Of a stretch of 64,000 bases of DNA, positions 59,224-64,000 are shown piece by piece. Origin of the DNA: Peptoclostridium acidaminophilum DSM 3953 (GTDB lineage: Bacteria; Bacillota; Clostridia; Peptostreptococcales; Peptostreptococcaceae). The notes beneath the pieces are model-generated. The model saw only the letters and a list, made by a program, of their open reading frames with translations. It was not told the DNA's origin and did not search any database. Every line of letters starts with the position of its first letter. The stretch's first letter is position 1. The translations under genes were made by a program, and so were the position numbers. The stretch lies in the NCBI RefSeq assembly GCF_000597865.1, contig NZ_CP007452.1:441183-505182 (forward strand). The letters are read 5' to 3'.

Positions 59224-59265
59224 TGTCACTGTTTGTCACTATAGCCTGCGTGTTATCATTACAAT
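59224..59265 (+). promoter_or_regulatory. Candidate activated late promoter
   Basis: TGTCACT is repeated at 59224 to 59230 and 59234 to 59240, 10 bases apart (one helical turn), and TACAAT (59260 to 59265) follows at a distance of 19 bases. The place of a normal -35 box is taken by the second repeat, as expected for an activator-dependent promoter. Confidence 0.5.
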
Positions 59266-59284
59266 AGAAAAATAGCATGAAGAG

Positions 59285-59318
59285 AAGCCTTCGTGGGAGC
59301 AATCCTGCGGAGGCTTTT
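59285..59318 (+). terminator. Terminator between activator and packaging genes
   Basis: AAGCCTTCG (59285 to 59293) pairs with CGGAGGCTT (59308 to 59316) with one wobble, followed by TTTT. It lies just after the candidate late promoter and could act as an antitermination point. Confidence 0.55.
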
Positions 59319-59343
59319 GTATTTCCTGAAATGAGGTGACAAA

Positions 59344-59700
59344 GTGCCAAGGAAACCAAAGCGTGCATGCCAACAACCCGGCTGTCCAAATCTGACCGAT
59401 GGTCTTTATTGTGAACAGCATCAGCGGGAGGCCAACGCTCGCTATAACAAATATGAACGCGATCCGGAAAGCAACAAGCGCTACGGCCGTAAATGGAAAC
59501 GCATACGAGACCGCTACATCAAAGCTCACCCCTTATGTGAGGAATGTAAGAAGCATGGCAAGTTAGTGCCTGCTGAAGAGGTGCATCACATCCTACCTCT
59601 TTCGCGCGGCGGTTCCAATGCAACGGACAATCTGATGTCGCTGTGTAAGTCCTGTCACTCATCCATTACCGTTCGAGACGGTGACCGGTGGGGGCGGTAA
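59344..59700 (+). CDS. Phage HNH endonuclease, packaging type
   Basis: A 118-residue HNH nuclease: zinc-binding cysteines CQQPGCPNLTDGLYCEQHQR, then CEECKKHGKLV and the core EEVHHILPLSRGGSNATDNL followed by CKSCHSS. Such HNH proteins beside the terminase are needed for cutting or packaging DNA in cos-type phages (for example HK97 gp74). It uses a GTG start with GAGGTGAC before it. The small terminase follows 108 bases later. Confidence 0.88.
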   Translation: MPRKPKRACQQPGCPNLTDGLYCEQHQREANARYNKYERDPESNKRYGRKWKRIRDRYIKAHPLCEECKKHGKLVPAEEVHHILPLSRGGSNATDNLMSLCKSCHSSITVRDGDRWGR

Positions 59701-59808
59701 AATCTCCAAAACTTTTTCAGATGGACAGCGGCGCGGGGCTTCGCGCGTGAAATCGCGGTTTCAAGAGGGGTATATGCCCCGTAATTTTAGGAAAGGTAGG
59801 TGAAGCCT

Positions 59809-60354
59809 ATGGCAAACGGACATGGTGGAGCGCGCCCCGGCTCGGGACAAAAGAAGAAAGCCTTGACCGATAAACTCAAAGAAGGCAACCCAGGCCATCG
59901 TAAATTAACAGTAGTTGAATTTACAGATACCGCTGACTTAAGTGGCATGACGATGCCCGAGCCACGAGAATATCTATCTGCACTGCAGAAAAACGGTAAG
60001 CAGCTCATGGCCGTAGACATCTTTCAAAAGACCTGGACATGGCTCAATGAACGCGGCTGTGCCGTGCATATCCCGACACAGCTTTTGGAGCAGTATGCCA
60101 TGAGTGTTTCCCGTTGGATCCAGTGCGAGGAATGTATCACTGAATTTGGTTTTTTGGCAAAGCATCCGACCACCGGTAATGCAATTCCCTCACCCTATGT
60201 GGCAATGAGTCAAAACTTTATGAAGCAGGCAAACAATCTATGGTTTCAGATTTACCAGACGGTAAAAGAAAATTGCACCACTGATTACCGGGGCGCGAAT
60301 CCGCATGATGACGTGATGGAAAGACTTCTGGCAGCTCGGCGCGGCGGTAAATAA
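59809..60354 (+). CDS. Terminase small subunit (P27 family)
   Basis: A 181-residue protein that recognises phage DNA for packaging. The start MANGHGGARPGSGQKKKALT is the typical opening of P27-type small terminases, followed by a helical core (QTWTWLNERGC-like and LLEQYAMSVSRWIQCEE). The ATG at 59809 has AGGTAGGTG upstream. The large subunit is not next to it; metK and methyltransferase genes come in between. Confidence 0.87.
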   Translation: MANGHGGARPGSGQKKKALTDKLKEGNPGHRKLTVVEFTDTADLSGMTMPEPREYLSALQKNGKQLMAVDIFQKTWTWLNERGCAVHIPTQLLEQYAMSVSRWIQCEECITEFGFLAKHPTTGNAIPSPYVAMSQNFMKQANNLWFQIYQTVKENCTTDYRGANPHDDVMERLLAARRGGK

Positions 60355-60374
60355 CAAGGATTGGAGAGATGAAA

Positions 60375-61538
60375 ATGAAACAATATTTAACGGCAGAAAG
60401 TGTCTGCATGGGACATCCGGATAAGTTATGCGATTTGATAGCAGACAGTATCCTTGATGCTTGCCTTCGTAAAGACCGCTCCTCTCGAGTGGCGTGTGAG
60501 GTCATGGCTACCAAAGGCAAAATTATCGTGGCGGGCGAGATCACCTGCAGCGGTAAGGTGGATATTCGCTTCGTGGTGAAAAGGATTCTGCGGGACGTGG
60601 GCTACAATCCAAACAAATTTTTAATTCTCGTCTTTGTCCATAAACAAAGCACAGATATTGCAACTGGTGTAGATAAGGCGCTGGAAGCTCGAAGCGGTGA
60701 TACCAGTTGGTATGGATCCATCGGTGCCGGGGATCAAGGCACTGTGTACGGTTACGCCACAAACGAAACGCAGGAAATGCTGCCATTACCGGTCGTTTTG
60801 GCCCACAGGATTACACGCCGCTTAGACTCGGTGCGCAAAGAGGGTCTGATCAAAGGCTTGCTGCCGGACGGAAAAGCTCAGGTGACAATTGAGTATGAAA
60901 ACGGCGAAGCAAAGCGCGTGAAGACAATTATTGTTTCTGCTCAGCATATTGCAGACAAATCGACAAAGGATTTGCGAGAGGATATTATTCGTTGGGTGTT
61001 ATGGAACGCCTTTGAGAAGTTCCCCTTTGATAATGATACAGAAATCCTTGTGAACCCTTCTGGCCGTTTTGTGGAGGGCGGGCCTTCAGCAGACACAGGG
61101 CTTACCGGAAGGAAGCTCATGGTTGACACCTATGGTGGCCTTGCTCCTCATGGTGGCGGAGCATTCTCCGGAAAGGATCCAACTAAGGTTGATCGCAGCG
61201 GCGCATATATGGCTCGCTACATCGCCAAGCACATCGTTTGGAGTGATTATGCGAAGTGTTGTGTGGTCAGTATTTCTTATGCCATTGGCAAGGCGGATCC
61301 AGTTGCCTTTGAAGTAGACACACTGGGAACGGGCACTGTACCCGATGCCGTTTTACGCGAAGCCGCACTCAAGGTATTTAATTTAAGACCGGCAGCAATG
61401 ATTGAAAAGCTAAACCTTCGAAACACCATTTATGCGGATACCGCGACCTATGGTCATTTTGGAAAATGGCAGGGCTCGTGGGAGGATGTCAATCAATACA
61501 AGGATTATAGAGAGGCGGTGACAGCGCTTGTTGATTGA
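60375..61538 (+). CDS. metK: Phage-encoded S-adenosylmethionine synthetase
   Basis: A 387-residue MetK that makes SAM from methionine and ATP. Motifs: GHPDKLCD near the start, GSIGAGDQGTVYGYATNE, and GGGAFSGKDPTKVDRS near the middle. Length fits the family. It lies between the small terminase and two DNA methyltransferase genes, so it probably raises the SAM supply for methylating phage DNA. The ATG at 60375 is preferred to that at 60369 for spacing to GGAGA. Its end overlaps the next gene by 11 bases. Confidence 0.92.
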   Translation: MKQYLTAESVCMGHPDKLCDLIADSILDACLRKDRSSRVACEVMATKGKIIVAGEITCSGKVDIRFVVKRILRDVGYNPNKFLILVFVHKQSTDIATGVDKALEARSGDTSWYGSIGAGDQGTVYGYATNETQEMLPLPVVLAHRITRRLDSVRKEGLIKGLLPDGKAQVTIEYENGEAKRVKTIIVSAQHIADKSTKDLREDIIRWVLWNAFEKFPFDNDTEILVNPSGRFVEGGPSADTGLTGRKLMVDTYGGLAPHGGGAFSGKDPTKVDRSGAYMARYIAKHIVWSDYAKCCVVSISYAIGKADPVAFEVDTLGTGTVPDAVLREAALKVFNLRPAAMIEKLNLRNTIYADTATYGHFGKWQGSWEDVNQYKDYREAVTALVD

Positions 61539-62826
61539 AAAAATACCAGTAGCGAAGCTGAATCCGGCTACATATAATCCCCGAAAGGATCTAAAGCCCG
61601 GAGATAAAGAGTACGAAAAGCTAAAGCGTTCCATTTCCGAGTTTGGTTATGTGGAGCCTGTGATCTGGAATAAGCAGACCGGCAATGTGGTCGGCGGCCA
61701 TCAAAGGCTTAAAGTATTATCTGATCTCGGTCAGACGGAAATTGACTGCGTGGTAGTCGAGCTGGATGATACACGTGAAAAAGCGCTGAACCTGGCTTTG
61801 AATAAAATTCAAGGTGACTGGGATGAGACAAAGCTGGCCGCGATTATGGCAGAGTTTGATGCAACCAGCTTTGATGTATCAATCACCGGCTTTGATGCCG
61901 ACGAGGTAGATGTGCTCTTAAACAAGTTTTACTCAAAAGAAGCGGTACAAGACGACTTCGATGTCGATAAAGAAAAAGATGCCATCGAAGCCGTCGGTGA
62001 AACCCGAACGAAACCCGGAGACATTTGGCTATTGGGTAATCATCGCTTGCTTTGTGGCGATAGCACCAGCGAGCAGGACTTTTCCCGTCTGATGGACGGG
62101 GCTCATGCAGCATGTGCTGTGACCTCACCTCCCTATGGTGTGGGCAAGGAATATGAGAAAGCGGGTATCGAGCCTTGGTTTGACACCATGCGACCTGCAA
62201 TCAAGAACATCTGTAAGCACTCGGACATTATCTGTTGGAACATTGGTGATTTATTTGCGACAGGAACGCAGTTCATTGAGCCAACGGAAATGTACAGCAT
62301 CGGAATGTTCAATGACAATGGTTTTCGTCCAATTTGGATTCGCATTTGGAAAAAGCAAGGCATGAACTTCGGCAATGCTCCCTATCATCTGGTGACCAAT
62401 AAGCCGGTGCAGCAGTACGAATATGTGACAGCCTTTGCCGGACAAGAGACAGAGGAATACAACGATCAGGAATATGCTTGGGTATCTGCCTTTGCCGGAC
62501 ACAGTTATAAATTTGTAAAGCGACTTACCAAAGAGGAACGAAAAAAGTGGGGCTATGCCGGTATCTGGGAGATTGCTACGGTACGCGCCAACAAAGAACA
62601 TCCTGCCATGTTTCCGGTGGAGCTGCCTTGGCGGTGCATTAAGATGCACTCGGACAGAGGCGGGATTGTATTGGAACCCTTCGGCGGCTGTGGTACAACC
62701 CTCATTGCCTGCGAGCAAACCGAACGCCGCTGTTATGCGATGGAGATCTCTCCGGTGTACTGCGATTTAATCGTCAAGCGGTGGGAAACCTTTACGGGTG
62801 AAACTGCCTTAAAACTGGAGGTATAG
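61528..62826 (+). CDS. ParB-DNA methyltransferase fusion 1 (TSPPY type)
   Basis: A 432-residue protein. The N-terminal ParB/Srx-like domain has NPRKDLKPGDKEYEKLKRSI and NVVGGHQRLKVLSDLG (the GxxR motif). The methyltransferase domain has the catalytic TSPPYGVGKEYE near 194 and the SAM motif LEPFGGCGTTLIACE near 392; this order is the beta class. TSPPY often marks N4-cytosine methylases, but adenine is possible. The start is TTG, inside the metK end. It is a tandem paralogue of the next gene. Confidence 0.88.
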   Translation: MLIEKIPVAKLNPATYNPRKDLKPGDKEYEKLKRSISEFGYVEPVIWNKQTGNVVGGHQRLKVLSDLGQTEIDCVVVELDDTREKALNLALNKIQGDWDETKLAAIMAEFDATSFDVSITGFDADEVDVLLNKFYSKEAVQDDFDVDKEKDAIEAVGETRTKPGDIWLLGNHRLLCGDSTSEQDFSRLMDGAHAACAVTSPPYGVGKEYEKAGIEPWFDTMRPAIKNICKHSDIICWNIGDLFATGTQFIEPTEMYSIGMFNDNGFRPIWIRIWKKQGMNFGNAPYHLVTNKPVQQYEYVTAFAGQETEEYNDQEYAWVSAFAGHSYKFVKRLTKEERKKWGYAGIWEIATVRANKEHPAMFPVELPWRCIKMHSDRGGIVLEPFGGCGTTLIACEQTERRCYAMEISPVYCDLIVKRWETFTGETALKLEV

Positions 62827-62827
62827 C

Positions 62828-64000
62828 ATGGAAAACACAATGGTTATAAAGCGCATTCCAGCCGGGCAGCTTAAAGCAGCAAAGTATAATCCGAGAAAGG
62901 ATTTAAAGCCTGGGGATTCTGAATACGAAAAGCTCAAACGATCCATTCAGACCTTCGGGTATGTCGAGCCGATTCTTTGGAATCAAAGGACGGGCAATAT
63001 AATCGGAGGTCACCAACGTTACAAAGTCTTGCTTGATTTAGGACATACGGAAATTGACTGTGTTGTCGTAGACATGGACTTGGCAGATGAAAAGGCGCTC
63101 AATGTTGCGCTGAACAAGGTTTCCGGTGACTGGGACATTCCCCTTTTGACCGAGCTGTTAAAAGATATCAATGCCAGCGGCTTTGATGTATCGCTGACCG
63201 GTTTTGATGCTGCGGAGATGGATTCACTGTTTCGGGATAGCGTAATTGCAGGCGTCAAAGAAGACAGTTTTGATGAGCCTTTACCGGAAACGCCGATTTC
63301 CCGCCAAGGAGATATCTGGCTGCTGGGAAGACACAAGCTCATCTGCGGAGATAGCACAAAGCCCGACACATATACAGCCCTGATGGACGACCAACAGGCC
63401 AACCTTGTAGTGACTGATCCGCCATATAACGTGGCTTATGAAGGTACTGCCGGTACCATCCAGAACGACAACATGGACAGCGCCAAGTTCCACGCATTTT
63501 TACTGTCAGCTTTTCGCTGTATGTATGAGAAGCTTGTAGACGGTGGAAGTATTTATGTATTCCACGCAGATCGGGAAACCGTCAACTTTCGAACCGCCTT
63601 TACCGAGGCGGGTTTTTTCTGCCATCAGACCTGTATCTGGATAAAGAATGTGCCGGTGCTTGGCCGCTGCGTTTATCAGTATAACCACGAACCGGTGCTT
63701 ATGGGCTGGAAACCGACAGCAGGACATCAGTGGTATGCAGATCGAAAGCAGCGCACCACCTGGAATTTCGACCGGCCGTCAAAGAGTAAATTTCATCCGA
63801 CTATGAAACCGGTAGCTTTGGTTGCTTATCCGATCGTTAACAGCAGCGTATCCAATAGCATTGTGCTGGACCCCTTCGGCGGCAGTGGTAGCACGCTCAT
63901 TGCCTGTGAGCAGACAGAACGGATTTGTCACACGATCGAGCTTGACGAAAAATACGTCGATGTGATTGTAAAGCGGTATCTGGAGTTTAAAGGCACGGAT
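62828..64000 (+). CDS. ParB-DNA methyltransferase fusion 2 (DPPY type), cut by window end
   Basis: At least 391 residues; the frame is still open at the window end. The ParB-like domain (NPRKDLKPGDSEYEKLKRSI, NIIGGHQRYKVLLDLG) is close to that of the gene before, while the methylase part differs: VVTDPPYNVAYEGTAG near 197 and LDPFGGSGSTLIACEQ near 347. DPPY with this order points to N6-adenine methylation. It starts one base after the first fusion's stop. The two seem to be a duplicated gene with separated specificities. Confidence 0.9.
   Translation, partial: MENTMVIKRIPAGQLKAAKYNPRKDLKPGDSEYEKLKRSIQTFGYVEPILWNQRTGNIIGGHQRYKVLLDLGHTEIDCVVVDMDLADEKALNVALNKVSGDWDIPLLTELLKDINASGFDVSLTGFDAAEMDSLFRDSVIAGVKEDSFDEPLPETPISRQGDIWLLGRHKLICGDSTKPDTYTALMDDQQANLVVTDPPYNVAYEGTAGTIQNDNMDSAKFHAFLLSAFRCMYEKLVDGGSIYVFHADRETVNFRTAFTEAGFFCHQTCIWIKNVPVLGRCVYQYNHEPVLMGWKPTAGHQWYADRKQRTTWNFDRPSKSKFHPTMKPVALVAYPIVNSSVSNSIVLDPFGGSGSTLIACEQTERICHTIELDEKYVDVIVKRYLEFKGTD

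Larger units (their letters stand above)
47139..64000. mobile_element. Prophage-like element, left part
   Basis: A leftward protease and repressor pair faces a rightward run of regulator, helicase, polymerase, primase, nuclease, late activator, packaging HNH, small terminase and methyltransferase genes. This is the early-to-packaging order of a temperate phage. GC content is clearly above that of the ICE. The left boundary is taken at the stop of the ImmA-like gene; no attachment repeat was recognised, and the integrase and structural genes must lie to the right of the window. Confidence 0.75.

Noticed and set aside
1-64000. CRISPR array, tRNA or rRNA genes
   Set aside because: No regularly spaced repeats, cloverleaf-like sequence or rRNA signature was noticed when reading the window; a dedicated scan was not possible.

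Overview
The window looks like a chromosomal stretch of a low-GC Gram-positive anaerobe of the Clostridia type. This rests on the families present (PrgI, DUF4315 and DUF4366 conjugation genes, large serine recombinases, DUF1492-type phage activator, AGGAGG ribosome sites) and is not a species call. Three blocks of different base composition are joined: an AT-rich integrative and conjugative element (ICE), a type I restriction locus of intermediate composition, and a GC-richer prophage-like element.

Block 1 (1 to about 38,072) is the right part of an ICE. It opens with the 3' end of an IS256-family element that cut off a VirB6-like channel gene. A plus-strand transfer operon follows: PrgI-like protein, VirB4 ATPase, a cell-wall hydrolase (M23 plus lysozyme), DUF4315 and DUF4366 proteins, topoisomerase III, a C5 DNA methyltransferase, a 2,802-residue methylase/SNF2 helicase and an SSB-like protein. 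A different gene of 144 codons is nested in the helicase gene. Next comes a cargo operon of six overlapping or closely spaced defence genes: a small XRE regulator, C5 methyltransferase, DUF3883 nuclease, a second C5 methyltransferase, SIR2 and HerA. A SymE-like toxin gene lies opposite it. The minus strand then carries the MOB relaxase, MobC with a likely oriT, a membrane protein, and an ImmA/ImmR-type protease and repressor pair. On the plus strand a regulator, a sigma-like protein, a probable structured RNA, a 57-residue protein and three serine recombinases complete the element. Several of these late genes appear to be held by leaders that hide the ribosome-binding site.

Block 2 (about 38,073 to 47,138) is a type I restriction-modification locus. 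The ICE sits inside the first of two tandem hsdM genes; a second hsdM, hsdS and hsdR are intact. An IS66-family element is inserted in the terminator behind hsdR, flanked by unusually long 24-bp direct repeats.

Block 3 (47,139 to the window end) is the early, replication and packaging part of a prophage-like element. Leftward ImmA and XRE genes face rightward genes for a zinc-ribbon protein, a sigma-like protein, a SNF2 helicase broken by an HNH endonuclease and by a 10-nt insertion in its Walker A motif, a family A DNA polymerase, a primase-helicase, an iteron-bearing candidate origin, a VRR-NUC nuclease, a DUF1492 regulator, a packaging HNH, a P27-type small terminase, S-adenosylmethionine synthetase and two tandem ParB-methyltransferase fusions, the last running off the window. 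No integrase, large terminase or structural gene is inside the window, and I saw no tRNA, rRNA or CRISPR array.
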